Assembly: GCF_023715745.1 (NCBI RefSeq)
Contig: NZ_JAMBOV010000002.1
Coordinates: forward strand, 186,001 to 250,000
Source: Microbacterium oleivorans
GTDB taxonomy: Bacteria; Actinomycetota; Actinomycetes; Actinomycetales; Microbacteriaceae
Length of the DNA: 64,000 nt
Direction of reading: 5' to 3'
The notes below the pieces were generated by a model. That model was not told the DNA's origin. It saw only the letters and a program-made list of their open reading frames with translations, and made no database searches. Below are positions 1 through 8,236 of this stretch, piece by piece; position 1 is the first letter of the stretch; the number at the start of each line of letters is the position of its first letter. The translations under genes and the position numbers were made by a program.

Positions 1-1
1 T

Positions 2-535
2 CGCATGGGCGTGCAGGTGGTCATGATCACGGGCGACGCCGAGGCGGTCGCGCGGTCGGTGGGTGACGAGCTCGGGATCGATCGGGTGTTCGCGCAGGTG
101 CGTCCCGAGGACAAGTCCGACGCGGTCGCCGCCCTCCAGGCGGAGGGGCGGAAGGTCGCGATGGTCGGCGACGGTGTCAACGACGCACCTGCGCTGGCGC
201 GCGCCGACGTCGGGATCGCGATCGGCGCGGGGACCGATGTCGCGATCGCCTCGGCGGGTGTCGTGCTGGCGGGGTCGGATCCTCGCAGCGTGGTGTCGGT
301 GATCGCGCTGTCGCGCCGGTCGTATCGCAAGATGCAGCAGAACCTGTGGTGGGCGGCGGGGTACAACCTGCTGTCGGTGCCCCTCGCGGCGGGTGTCCTC
401 GCGCCGATCGGGTTCGTGCTGCCGATGTCGGTGGGCGCGATCCTCATGTCGCTGTCGACGGTGGTCGTCGCGCTCAACGCGCAGCTGCTGCGACGGATGG
501 ACCTGCGGCCGGAGGTCAGCGTCCGCGAGGTGTGA
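2..535 (+). CDS. Heavy-metal P1B-type ATPase, C-terminal part
   Basis: Only the C-terminal part is present; the gene begins before the window and the first complete codon is at base 2. The visible protein carries the end of the HAD-type P domain, including the [12 protein letters not shown] hinge motif that binds the phosphorylation-site Mg2+. Two closing membrane segments follow, with YN in the first ([11 protein letters not shown]) and a [12 protein letters not shown] motif in the second. In P1B ATPases these YN and MSxSS/T positions help form the metal site of copper/silver pumps, so a monovalent copper exporter is the best guess. The N-terminal metal-binding domains, CPx motif and DKTG site are off-window, so metal specificity is inferred. 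Confidence 0.9.
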   Translation, partial: RMGVQVVMITGDAEAVARSVGDELGIDRVFAQVRPEDKSDAVAALQAEGRKVAMVGDGVNDAPALARADVGIAIGAGTDVAIASAGVVLAGSDPRSVVSVIALSRRSYRKMQQNLWWAAGYNLLSVPLAAGVLAPIGFVLPMSVGAILMSLSTVVVALNAQLLRRMDLRPEVSVREV

Positions 536-597
536 GGCGGGGGTGGTGTGAGCGGGAGGCGATGTCGGGGGTCGTGCGTATCTTCGAACTCGACCGC

Positions 598-626
598 TTG
601 AGTCACTCGAACAAAGCTTCTACCAT
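598..626 (+). promoter_or_regulatory. Putative SOS-regulated leaderless promoter with LexA-type box
   Basis: A -35-like TTGAGT (598-603) and -10-like TACCAT (621-626) are separated by 17 bp. Between and over them, at 607-622, lies TCGAACAAAGCTTCTA, close to the Gram-positive/actinobacterial LexA consensus TCGAAC-N4-GTTCGA (first half exact, second half 4 of 6). The GTG start of imuA' at 633 lies six bases after the -10, so transcription should begin at or next to the start codon. LexA bound here would cover the promoter core. LexA control of imuA-imuB-dnaE2 is established in other bacteria; here it is inferred from sequence. Confidence 0.6.
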
Positions 627-632
627 GTCGAG

Positions 633-1331
633 GTGAGATCCATCGTGCGCACCACCGCCACTGCCCAAGAGGTGCAGCGGCTGCGTGCGCAGATGGCCCA
701 GATCCAGGGGCGCAAGCTCGATGCGCCGCCTCTTCCCACCCATCCTGCCCTGGCCGAGCTGCTGCCGGGCGGCGGACTGCGCCCCGGTTCGTCGTATGCG
801 ATCGGCGGCTCGATGTCGCTGCTGTTCGGCCTGCTGGCGCAGCCGTCGCAGACCGGCAGCTGGTGCGGGGTGGTCGGGATGCCGGGGTTCGGCGCCGAGG
901 CGGCGGAGAAGGCGGGGGTCGATCTGTCCCACCTCGTGCTGATCCCCGAGCCGGGGCCGCGCTGGCTCGCGGTGACCGCGACGATCGCCGACGTGCTGCC
1001 GGTCGTCGCGGTGCGACCCCCGGGCAGGGCGAAGGATGCCGAGATCTCGCGACTCGCGGCGCGCATGCGCGAGCGGGGGGTCGTGCTGCTCGTGCAGGGT
1101 CCGTGGCCGCAGACCGAGGCGATGATCGACGTGACGGATGCGCGGTGGTCGGGCCTCGGCGACGGGTACGGCGTGCTCGAGGGACGCGAGCTGACCGTGA
1201 CGGTGACGAGCCGGCGCTTTCCGGTGCCGCGGTCGTCGCGGATGCTGCTGCCCGCTCCGGACGGTGCGATCGCGGTGCGTGAGCAGCCCGTCGCCCCCGT
1301 GGTCGACCTGCCGATGCGGGCGGTGAGCTGA
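633..1331 (+). CDS. imuA': ImuA'-like mutasome accessory protein
   Basis: A 232-residue RecA-related protein directly upstream of imuB and dnaE2. In mycobacteria ImuA' and ImuB are both needed for DnaE2-dependent damage-induced mutagenesis. The first part (RTTATAQEVQRLRAQMAQI) looks helical. The PGGGLRPGSSYAIGGS stretch resembles the RecA/SulA-like fold entry, but the Walker A lysine is missing (GGSMSLLFGL instead of GxxGxGKT), so it probably does not hydrolyse ATP. GTG at 633 is chosen because it sits six bases after a -10 hexamer; the upstream ATG at 625 gives only a three-codon peptide. The stop overlaps the imuB ATG by one base (TGATG). Identification rests mainly on context, size and this degenerate RecA-like start. 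Confidence 0.75.
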   Translation: MRSIVRTTATAQEVQRLRAQMAQIQGRKLDAPPLPTHPALAELLPGGGLRPGSSYAIGGSMSLLFGLLAQPSQTGSWCGVVGMPGFGAEAAEKAGVDLSHLVLIPEPGPRWLAVTATIADVLPVVAVRPPGRAKDAEISRLAARMRERGVVLLVQGPWPQTEAMIDVTDARWSGLGDGYGVLEGRELTVTVTSRRFPVPRSSRMLLPAPDGAIAVREQPVAPVVDLPMRAVS

Positions 1332-2914
1332 TGGATCCCGCGCTCGTCGACACCGGCACCGAGCCGGTCCGCAGTCTCGTCGTGTGGGTGCCGGATTGGC
1401 CGGTCGTCGCGCTCGCTCGCGAGGGGCTCGCGGACTCCGCGCAGCCGATCGCCGTCTTCGCGAAAGGGACCGTCGCGGCGACGTCCCCCGCCGCGCGCGG
1501 CGACGGGGTGCGGCGGGGGATGCGGCGCCGCGACGCGCAGGCGCGGTGCCCGCAGCTGCAGGTCGTCGACGCCGACGACGCACGCGATCACCGCACCTTC
1601 GCCCCCCTCATCGCCCGGCTCGAGGAGATCGCCCCGGGCGTGCAGTTGCGCGAGCCGGGGCTGTGCGCGCTGCGGGTGAAGGGCCCCGCCCGGTTCTACG
1701 GCGGCGAGGCGGGAGCGGCGACCGCACTGACCGGCGCGCTCGCCGAGCTCGGTGTGCTCGATGTGCGCGCGGGGGTGGGCGACGGCCCGTTCACGGCGGA
1801 GCAGGCGGCGCGGGCGACCGGCGCCGATGCTCCGCTGCGGATCGTGCCGCCGGGTGCGGCGGCTGCGTTCCTGTCGCCGCTGCCGGTGACGGCGCTCGAG
1901 GACGAGGCGGTCGCGAGCCTGTTCGCGCGTCTCGGCATCCACACCCTGGGGCAGCTCGCCGCGCTGCCGCCGCAGCGGCTCGTCGAGCGGCTCGGTCCCC
2001 GCGGGGCACGGCTGCACGCGCTCGCGTCGGGGCTCGATTCGCAGCCCGTGCAGCCGCGCACGCCGCCGCCCGAGCTCGAGCGCGAGGTCAGCTTCGAGCC
2101 GCCGCTCGAGATCGCCGACCAGGTCGCGTTCGGCATCCGGCTCGCGGCGGAGCAGTTCATCTCGGGACTCGGCGCCGTCGACCTCGTCTGCACCGAGCTG
2201 CGTGTCGCGCTGACGGGCGACCGCGGCGACCACAGCGAGCGGGTGTGGCTGCATCCGGGGGCGTTCGATGCGGCGGCCGTCGTCGACCGCGTGCGCTGGC
2301 AGCTCGCCGAGCGCGGGCTCAAGAGCGCCGTCGCCAAGGTGCGGATCGCGCCTGAGAAGGTGGACGCGGCATCCCATCACGTGAAGGGGCTGTTCGGATC
2401 GGGGCCTGAGGAGCGTGTGCACTCGGCGCTCTCGCGGGTGCAGGCGATGCTCGGGCACACCGGGGTGGTCACCCCGCAGGTCGGCGGCGGGCGCTGGCTC
2501 GCCGAGCGGCAGGTGCTCGTGCCGTGGGGCGACCGTGCTGTCATCGCCGAGCGGGCGCGGCCGTGGCCGGGGAGCCTTCCCGATCCGCTGCCGGCGACCG
2601 TGTTCCCCGAGCCCGTGCCCGTCGCCGTCATCGACCGCGACGACGACATGGTCGCCGTCGACGGTCGCGGCGAGCTGACGGCCGAGCCGGTCGCGCTGAT
2701 CCTCCCCGGCGCGCCGGATGCGTCGGGGGCGCGCAAGCCTCGGCATCCGCGTCGCATCGCGTCGTGGGCGGGGCCGTGGCCCGTCATGGAGCGGGGGTGG
2801 GATGCCGCACGCGCCCGTCGCGCGCACCGGTTCCAGGTCGTCGACGAGGCGCAGACGGCCTGGCTGCTCGTGTGCGAAGAGGGTGTCTGGCACGCCGAGG
2901 GCAGGTACGACTGA
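1331..2914 (+). CDS. imuB: ImuB, catalytically dead Y-family polymerase homologue
   Basis: A 527-residue protein with Y-family (DinB/UmuC-like) architecture. The palm and fingers lie in about residues 10-180, a thumb-like helix-hairpin-helix region (LFARLGIHTLGQLAALP) at about 195-230, and a little-finger domain follows at 240-360. The acidic residues that bind Mg2+ in active Y-family enzymes are not conserved: the first motif reads WVPDWPVVAL, and the position normally SxDE reads EPGLCALRV. This is the hallmark of ImuB, which acts as a hub binding the beta clamp, ImuA' and DnaE2 rather than as a polymerase. The long C-terminal tail (about 380-527), including ERQVLVPWG, is where clamp and partner contacts are expected. 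The start overlaps imuA' by one base and the stop overlaps dnaE2 by one base, so the three genes are translationally coupled. Confidence 0.9.
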   Translation: MDPALVDTGTEPVRSLVVWVPDWPVVALAREGLADSAQPIAVFAKGTVAATSPAARGDGVRRGMRRRDAQARCPQLQVVDADDARDHRTFAPLIARLEEIAPGVQLREPGLCALRVKGPARFYGGEAGAATALTGALAELGVLDVRAGVGDGPFTAEQAARATGADAPLRIVPPGAAAAFLSPLPVTALEDEAVASLFARLGIHTLGQLAALPPQRLVERLGPRGARLHALASGLDSQPVQPRTPPPELEREVSFEPPLEIADQVAFGIRLAAEQFISGLGAVDLVCTELRVALTGDRGDHSERVWLHPGAFDAAAVVDRVRWQLAERGLKSAVAKVRIAPEKVDAASHHVKGLFGSGPEERVHSALSRVQAMLGHTGVVTPQVGGGRWLAERQVLVPWGDRAVIAERARPWPGSLPDPLPATVFPEPVPVAVIDRDDDMVAVDGRGELTAEPVALILPGAPDASGARKPRHPRRIASWAGPWPVMERGWDAARARRAHRFQVVDEAQTAWLLVCEEGVWHAEGRYD

Positions 2915-5900
2915 TGGGCTGGGGCAACAACCCGTCGGTCTCGTGGTCGGAGATGGAGCGGATCCTCAGCGATCGGCGCCGTCCCGAGGGTGCGCCGGCG
3001 GGCACCGACGGCGGCGACAGTCCGGCGTGGTCGCACAAGCGAGGCAAGTACCGCACGCCTGAGATCGAGCGACCGCGCGACGTCGTGCCGTACGCCGAGC
3101 TGCACGCGCACTCGTCGTTCTCGTTCCTCGACGGGGCGTCCTCACCCGAGGACCTCGTCGAGGAGGCGGAGCGCCTCGGCCTGCACGCCCTCGCGATCAC
3201 CGACCACGACGGGTTCTACGGCATCGTCCGGTTCGCCGAGGCGGCCGAGCACCTGCAGCTGCAGACCGTCTTCGGCGCCGAGCTGTCGCTCGGGCTGCCC
3301 GGTCCGCAGAACGGCGAGCCCGACCCGCATGGCCGGCATCTGCTCGTGCTCGCGCGCGGCGAGGAGGGCTACCACCGGCTCGCCGCCGCCATCACGCACG
3401 CGCAGCTGTCGGGCGGTGAGAAGGGACGCCCGGTCTACGATCTGCGCGACCTCGCCGACCGGGCGGGCGGGCACTGGCAGGTGCTGACCGGATGCCGCAA
3501 GGGCGCCGTCCGGCAGGCGCTCGCCGCCGACGGGCCGGCCGCCGCGGCATACGAGCTCGACCGGCTCGTCGACCTGTTCGGGGCGGACCGGGTCGACGTC
3601 GAGCTCATCGACCAGGGGGCGCCGACCGACTCGCGCGACAACGACGTGCTCGCCGCGCTCGCCGCCGAGCGCGGGCTCCCGGTGGTCGCGACGAACAACG
3701 TGCACTACGCCGTGCCCGAGAAGGTGCACCTCGCCGCGGCGGTCGCGGCGGTGCGCGCGAACCGCGGGCTCGACGAGCTCGACGGCTGGCTGCCCTCGCA
3801 CGCGAGCGCGCACCTGCGCTCGGGCGCTGAGATGGCACGGCGGTTCCGGCGGTATCCGGGGGCGGTCGAGCGGACGGTCGAGCTCGCCGACGAGCTCGCG
3901 TTCCCGCTGCGCCGCGCGAAGCCCGCGCTGCCGAAGATGCAGGTGCCCGAGGGGCACACGCCGATGACGTGGCTGCGGCACCTCGTGTGGGAGGCGGTGC
4001 CCCGCAAGTACCCGGATGCCACCGAGGCGAACCGTGCGCGCATCGAGAAAGAGCTGGGCGTCATCGAGCAGAAGGACTTCCCGGGGTACTTCCTCATCGT
4101 GCACGGCATCGTGCAGGAGGCACGGCGCCGCGGCATCCTCTGCCAGGGGCGGGGATCCGCCGCGAACAGTGCCGTCTGCTACCTGCTCGACATCACCGCG
4201 ATCGACTCGATCTTCTACGACCTGCCGTTCGAGCGGTTCCTGTCGGCGCTGCGCGACGAGGAGCCCGACATCGACGTCGACTTCGACTCGGACCGGCGCG
4301 AGGAGATCATCCAGTGGGTCTACGAGACCTACGGACGCGAGCGGGCGGCGCAGGTCGCGAACGTCATCCAGTACCGGCCGAAGAACGCGGTCCGCGACAT
4401 GGCGAAGGCGCTGGGGCACTCGCCGGGGCAGCAGGATGCCTGGTCGAAGCAGGTCGAGCGCTGGGGAGCGGTGCTCGACACCCCGCCCGATCACGACATC
4501 CCGGAGCGGGTGGTCGAATACGCGGGGGAGCTGTTGAAGGCGCCGCGGCACCTCGGCATCCACTCCGGCGGCATGGTGCTGACGGACCGCCCGGTCGGCG
4601 AGGTCGTGCCGATCGAGCACGCCCGGATGGAGAACCGCACCGTCATCCAGTGGGACAAGGACGACGCGGCGTGGATGGGGCTCGTGAAGTTCGACCTGCT
4701 GGGGCTCGGGATGCTCGCCGCCCTGCAGTACTGCTTCGACATGATCCAGGCGGCGACGGGGGAGACCTGGTCGCTCGACACGATGCCCAAGGAAGAGGCC
4801 GCGGTCTACGACATGCTGTGCCGTGCCGACTCGATCGGGGTGTTCCAGGTCGAGTCGCGTGCGCAGATGGGACTGCTGCCCCGCCTCCAGCCGCGGAAGT
4901 TCTACGACCTCGTGGTCGAGATCGCGCTCATCCGTCCAGGGCCGATCCAGGGCGGCGCGGTGCACCCGTTCGTGCGGCGCAAGCTCGGCGACGAGCCGAT
5001 CACCTACGCGCACCCGAAGCTCAAGCCGGTGCTGGAGCGGACGCTCGGCATCCCGGTGTTCCAGGAGCAGCTCATGCAGATGGGCATGGCCGTCGGCGAT
5101 CTGTCGGGGGAGGATGCCGACCTGCTGCGCCGCGCGATGGGCTCGAAGCGCGGGATCGAGCGGATCGACTCGCTGAAGAAGAAGCTGTACGAGGGGATGG
5201 CGCGCAACGGCCTGACCGGCAAGGCCGCCGACGACATCTACGTCAAGATCCAGGCGTTCGCGAACTTCGGCTTCGCCGAGAGCCACTCGCTGTCGTTCGG
5301 GCTGCTCGTGTACGCGTCGTCGTGGCTGAAGCTGCACTACCCGGCGGCGTTCCTCGCCGCGCTGCTGCGTGCGCAGCCGATGGGTTTCTACTCGCCCGCG
5401 ACCCTGACCGCCGACGCGCGTCGGCACGGGGTGGAGGTGCGCCGCCCTGACCTGCACGCCTCGGGGGTGGATGCCGGGCTCGAGCCGGTGGGTGCGGGCG
5501 ACACGCACTTCCGCGCCCCGACCGGCCGGGACGCGTGCACCGACCGCATCCAGCCGCCCGTGCCCGAGTTCGACCGGTCGCTGCCGGACGAGTCGGCGGC
5601 GCACCGACGGGACGGGAACGTCGCGGTGCGGCTGGGGCTCGCGTCGATCACGGGGATCGGCGTGCCGTTGGCGACGAGAATCGTGACGGAGCGCGAGGCA
5701 TCCGGTCCGTACCGGGATCTGCGCGACCTCGTGCGGCGGACGGGCGCGACGGCGGCGCAGCTCGAAGCACTTGCGACGGCGGGCGCGTTCGAGAGCCTCG
5801 GGATCACGCGACGCGAGGGCATCTGGTTGGCGGGGGATGCCGCGCAGGACCGCCAGGAGTTCCTCGAGGGCTCGCTGGTGTCGGTGCAGCCGCCGCTGTT

Positions 5901-6324
5901 CCCCGATCAGTCGAGCTACGACGTGCTCGCCGCGGACCTGTGGGCGACGGGGGTGTCGGCCGACGACCACCCGCTGACGCACTACCGCTCGCAGCTCGAC
6001 GCGCGCGGGGTGATCACCTCACGCGGGATGCGCGAGCACGAGGTCGGGCGGCGCATCGAGGTCGCGGGTCTGGTGACGCACCGGCAGCGGCCGGCGACGG
6101 CATCCGGGATCACGTTCCTGAACCTCGAGGACGAGCACGGCGTCATGAACGTCATCTGCTCGGTCGGGGTGTGGAACAGGTACCGCCGCATCCTGCGCGA
6201 CAGTCCCGCCCTCATCGCGCGCGGCATGCTCGAGCGCTCGCCCGAGGGGGTGACGAACCTCGTCGCCGACGGGTTCGAGGACCTGCGGGTCGGGGTGCAG
6301 CACCGGTCGCGCGACTTCCGGTGA
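2914..6324 (+). CDS. dnaE2: Error-prone DNA polymerase DnaE2
   Basis: A 1136-residue C-family polymerase acting in translesion synthesis with ImuA' and ImuB. An N-terminal PHP domain starts near residue 58 (AELHAHSSFSFLDG, then AITDHDGFYG). The catalytic aspartates lie in PDIDVDFDSDRR at residues 451-462. A C-terminal OB-fold begins with the RRIEVAGLVTHRQRPA stretch and contains FLNLEDEHG. The length fits DnaE2 (about 1050-1130) and is a little shorter than replicative DnaE1. The open frame runs further upstream, but those codons are the shadow of imuB; the ATG at 2914 overlaps the imuB stop (TGATG), the same arrangement as imuA'/imuB. Expression should follow the putative SOS promoter before imuA'. 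Confidence 0.95.
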   Translation: MGWGNNPSVSWSEMERILSDRRRPEGAPAGTDGGDSPAWSHKRGKYRTPEIERPRDVVPYAELHAHSSFSFLDGASSPEDLVEEAERLGLHALAITDHDGFYGIVRFAEAAEHLQLQTVFGAELSLGLPGPQNGEPDPHGRHLLVLARGEEGYHRLAAAITHAQLSGGEKGRPVYDLRDLADRAGGHWQVLTGCRKGAVRQALAADGPAAAAYELDRLVDLFGADRVDVELIDQGAPTDSRDNDVLAALAAERGLPVVATNNVHYAVPEKVHLAAAVAAVRANRGLDELDGWLPSHASAHLRSGAEMARRFRRYPGAVERTVELADELAFPLRRAKPALPKMQVPEGHTPMTWLRHLVWEAVPRKYPDATEANRARIEKELGVIEQKDFPGYFLIVHGIVQEARRRGILCQGRGSAANSAVCYLLDITAIDSIFYDLPFERFLSALRDEEPDIDVDFDSDRREEIIQWVYETYGRERAAQVANVIQYRPKNAVRDMAKALGHSPGQQDAWSKQVERWGAVLDTPPDHDIPERVVEYAGELLKAPRHLGIHSGGMVLTDRPVGEVVPIEHARMENRTVIQWDKDDAAWMGLVKFDLLGLGMLAALQYCFDMIQAATGETWSLDTMPKEEAAVYDMLCRADSIGVFQVESRAQMGLLPRLQPRKFYDLVVEIALIRPGPIQGGAVHPFVRRKLGDEPITYAHPKLKPVLERTLGIPVFQEQLMQMGMAVGDLSGEDADLLRRAMGSKRGIERIDSLKKKLYEGMARNGLTGKAADDIYVKIQAFANFGFAESHSLSFGLLVYASSWLKLHYPAAFLAALLRAQPMGFYSPATLTADARRHGVEVRRPDLHASGVDAGLEPVGAGDTHFRAPTGRDACTDRIQPPVPEFDRSLPDESAAHRRDGNVAVRLGLASITGIGVPLATRIVTEREASGPYRDLRDLVRRTGATAAQLEALATAGAFESLGITRREGIWLAGDAAQDRQEFLEGSLVSVQPPLFPDQSSYDVLAADLWATGVSADDHPLTHYRSQLDARGVITSRGMREHEVGRRIEVAGLVTHRQRPATASGITFLNLEDEHGVMNVICSVGVWNRYRRILRDSPALIARGMLERSPEGVTNLVADGFEDLRVGVQHRSRDFR

Positions 6325-6333
6325 GCGGCGCAG

Positions 6334-6732
6334 CTAGCGGGACAGGAGCTCCGCGTGGATCCTCTGCGCCACCGCTTCGCGGAGGGGGCGCACCGCATCG
6401 ACGTCCCACGCTTCGGGGTTCGGGAACGACCACTCCAGGACCTCGCCCCGCGGGGCGGAGGGCAGCGCCAGCCCGGGCTTCATGAGCACGACGATGTCGG
6501 CCTCGTCGAGGTCGGCGGACGCGACCGCCCGCGGCACGCGTGCCGAGATGTCCACGCCCAGCTCGGCGAGCGAGGCCGCGACCGCGTCGTTCACCTCGCT
6601 CGCGGGGGAGAGTCCTGCCGACGTCGCGGTGAACCGGTCGCCCGCGAGCTCCTCGAGAAGGGCGGCGCCCAGCTGCGAACGGCCGGCGTTGTGCTGGCAG
6701 ATGAACAGGACGGTGGGGGCTGTGGTGCTCAT
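6334..6732 (-). CDS. arsC: Low-molecular-weight phosphatase-type arsenate reductase
   Basis: A 132-residue cytoplasmic protein of the LMW protein tyrosine phosphatase fold. The P-loop CQHNAGRS (C-X5-R) sits near residue 12 in the FICQHNAGRSQLGAALLE stretch, and an acidic loop (NPEAWDVD) near residue 110 may supply the general acid. Family members in this context reduce arsenate to arsenite with thioredoxin- or mycothiol-linked thiols. It lies 18 bases behind the ArsR-phosphatase fusion on the same strand and is probably co-transcribed with it. It ends 9 bases from the convergent dnaE2 stop. Electron-donor class cannot be read with certainty, because only the P-loop cysteine is clearly visible and no resolving cysteine is evident. 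Confidence 0.85.
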   Translation of the reverse strand: MSTTAPTVLFICQHNAGRSQLGAALLEELAGDRFTATSAGLSPASEVNDAVAASLAELGVDISARVPRAVASADLDEADIVVLMKPGLALPSAPRGEVLEWSFPNPEAWDVDAVRPLREAVAQRIHAELLSR

Positions 6733-6750
6733 GCTGTCTTTCGGGTCGGG

Positions 6751-7425
6751 TCAGCTCGCGGCGAGCCGGGGGGCGAGTTCGGTGATGCGACGTTCGAGCT
6801 CGTCGTAGGCGTGGTCGAACGCGTCGTCCGTCCCCACTCGCACCGGGTCGGGGATGGACCAGTGCAGGTCGCCCGCGACGTCGAGTTCCTCGTGGGCGTT
6901 GTCGCACACGGTGACGACGAAGTCCGTCTTGGCGAGAACCGCATCGAGGGATCGGGGCTCCGCGTCCTGCAGGGGGAGGGCGTGCCGCGCGGCGACCGCC
7001 GCGGCCCCGGGAGCGATCTGATCGGCCGGGTGTGTCCCGCCGGATGCGGCGGGGATGCTGCTGCGCTCGGCCCACAGCGCGGCGGCGAGCTGGGATCGCG
7101 CGGAGTTGGCGGTGCACACGAACACCACCCGACTCGCCCGCGCCGTGCGCCCCGGGGTCAGCCCGGTGAGCGCGGTCGGGGTGAGGCGGACGTAGTTGCG
7201 TCGGCGGTCGCCTTCGGAGCGGGATCGCGTCACCATGCCGAGGGATTCCAGCACCTGCAGGTGGTGGGCGACCAGATTGGAGGGCAGCCCGAGCGCGACG
7301 CCGATCTCGGTCGGGGAGAGGTCGCTCAGCGTGAGCAGGTCGACGATCCGCAGGCGCGACGCATCCCCGAGGGCGGCATGGCGTGCGGCTCGCTCGGTCA
7401 GCTCTCGATTTTGCTCAGCGGTCAT
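6751..7425 (-). CDS. ArsR repressor fused to LMW phosphatase / arsenate reductase
   Basis: A 224-residue fusion. Residues about 10-85 are an ArsR-type winged helix (LSDLSPTEIGVALGLPSNL, then AHHLQVLESLGMV). Residues about 103-224 are an LMW phosphatase domain with the P-loop CTANSARS. ArsR-ArsC fusions are known in actinobacterial arsenic clusters. The DNA-binding half contains no cysteine at all, so the classic ELCVCDL arsenite site is absent; any arsenic sensing must use another site or the phosphatase half. The ATG at 7425 lies six bases behind AAGATT (7437-7432, minus strand), suggesting a leaderless transcript. It is divergent from the aquaporin gene and shares an operator with it. Confidence 0.88.
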   Translation of the reverse strand: MTAEQNRELTERAARHAALGDASRLRIVDLLTLSDLSPTEIGVALGLPSNLVAHHLQVLESLGMVTRSRSEGDRRRNYVRLTPTALTGLTPGRTARASRVVFVCTANSARSQLAAALWAERSSIPAASGGTHPADQIAPGAAAVAARHALPLQDAEPRSLDAVLAKTDFVVTVCDNAHEELDVAGDLHWSIPDPVRVGTDDAFDHAYDELERRITELAPRLAAS

Positions 7426-7431
7426 TGACTC

Positions 7432-7465
7432 AATCTTGACTGAACTACCGTGATCGGGTCAAGAT
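7432..7465. promoter_or_regulatory. Symmetric divergent ars promoter/operator
   Basis: An inverted repeat, ATCTTGAC (7433-7440) and GTCAAGAT (7458-7465), separates the two divergent ars transcripts. Each arm doubles as the -35 of one promoter and the -10 of the other: on the plus strand TTGACT (7437-7442), 17 bp, then CAAGAT (7460-7465); on the minus strand TTGACC, then CAAGAT in mirror image. A repressor dimer bound to the arms would block both directions. A further TTGACT lies at 7426-7431, giving a TTGACT-N5-TTGACT direct repeat. Confidence 0.6.
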
Positions 7466-7474
7466 GAACTCGCC

Positions 7475-8227
7475 ATGAACGTCACCTCAGCCGTCTCCTC
7501 CCGCCCGCACCTGCTTCGTCGGGTCCTCGCGGAGTTCGTCGGCACCGCACTCCTCGTGACCGTCGTCGTCGGTTCGGGGATCGCGGCGCAGCGCCTGTCG
7601 CCCGGCGACGTCGGCCTGCAACTCCTCGAGAACAGCCTGACCACCGCGCTCGGGTTGGCCGTGCTCATTCTGATGCTCGGCCCCGTGTCGGGAGCGCATT
7701 TCAACCCGGTCGTCACACTGGCGGACTGGTTCCTGGGCCGCCGCGCGGGCACCGGGCTGCCGCTCGGTGCGGCCGGCTCGTACATCGCTGCGCAGATCGT
7801 CGGCGGCATCAGCGGGACCCTCCTCGCCGGTGTCATGTTCGACGTGGCGCCCGCCTTCTCTCAGAACGACCGGGCGACGGATGGGCACCTCGTGGGCGAG
7901 GTGGTCGCCACGGCTGGGCTCGTGCTGCTCATTTTCGCGCTGGCGCGAAGCTCGACAGCTCCTGTGACCGCCGCGGCGGTCGGCGCCTACATCGGCGCGG
8001 CGTACTGGTTCACCAGCTCGACCTCGTTCGCCAACCCGGCCGTGACGATCGCCCGCATGTTCACCGACACCTTCGCCGGCATCGCGCCAGGCGCTGTGCC
8101 GCCCTTCGTCCTGGCGCAGGCGCTCGGCGCTGCTCTCGGCATCGCGCTGCTGCTGGCGCTGTACCCGACCGCGCGCCGCACAGCCGGCGACGCCGTCGTC
8201 CCCACCCAGCCCGACACCACCCCTTGA
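7475..8227 (+). CDS. Arsenic-cluster aquaporin (AqpS-like)
   Basis: A 250-residue integral membrane protein of the major intrinsic protein family with about six membrane helices. The two pore loops are GAHFNPVVTLADW (N77-P78-V79) and TSFANPAVTIARM (N187-P188-A189). The residue after the second NPA, normally the aromatic/arginine filter arginine, is valine (V190). A similar arginine-to-valine change is a feature of AqpS, the arsenite/metalloid channel of rhizobial ars operons (from memory). In this cluster it probably lets arsenite formed by ArsC leave down its gradient, since no ArsB or Acr3 pump is visible here. A true pump could lie elsewhere in the genome. The next gene starts 9 bases downstream and is probably co-transcribed. 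Confidence 0.88.
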   Translation: MNVTSAVSSRPHLLRRVLAEFVGTALLVTVVVGSGIAAQRLSPGDVGLQLLENSLTTALGLAVLILMLGPVSGAHFNPVVTLADWFLGRRAGTGLPLGAAGSYIAAQIVGGISGTLLAGVMFDVAPAFSQNDRATDGHLVGEVVATAGLVLLIFALARSSTAPVTAAAVGAYIGAAYWFTSSTSFANPAVTIARMFTDTFAGIAPGAVPPFVLAQALGAALGIALLLALYPTARRTAGDAVVPTQPDTTP

Positions 8228-8236
8228 GAGGCAGCC

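Noticed and set aside
620..2893. Long antisense frame opposite imuA'/imuB with Arg/His/Pro-rich product
   Set aside because: High GC keeps antisense frames open. The product is low-complexity, has no motif and lies opposite a well-supported operon.
3142..5982. 946-residue antisense frame opposite dnaE2
   Set aside because: Mirror frame of a highly conserved gene; Arg/Val/Leu-rich composition and no SD.
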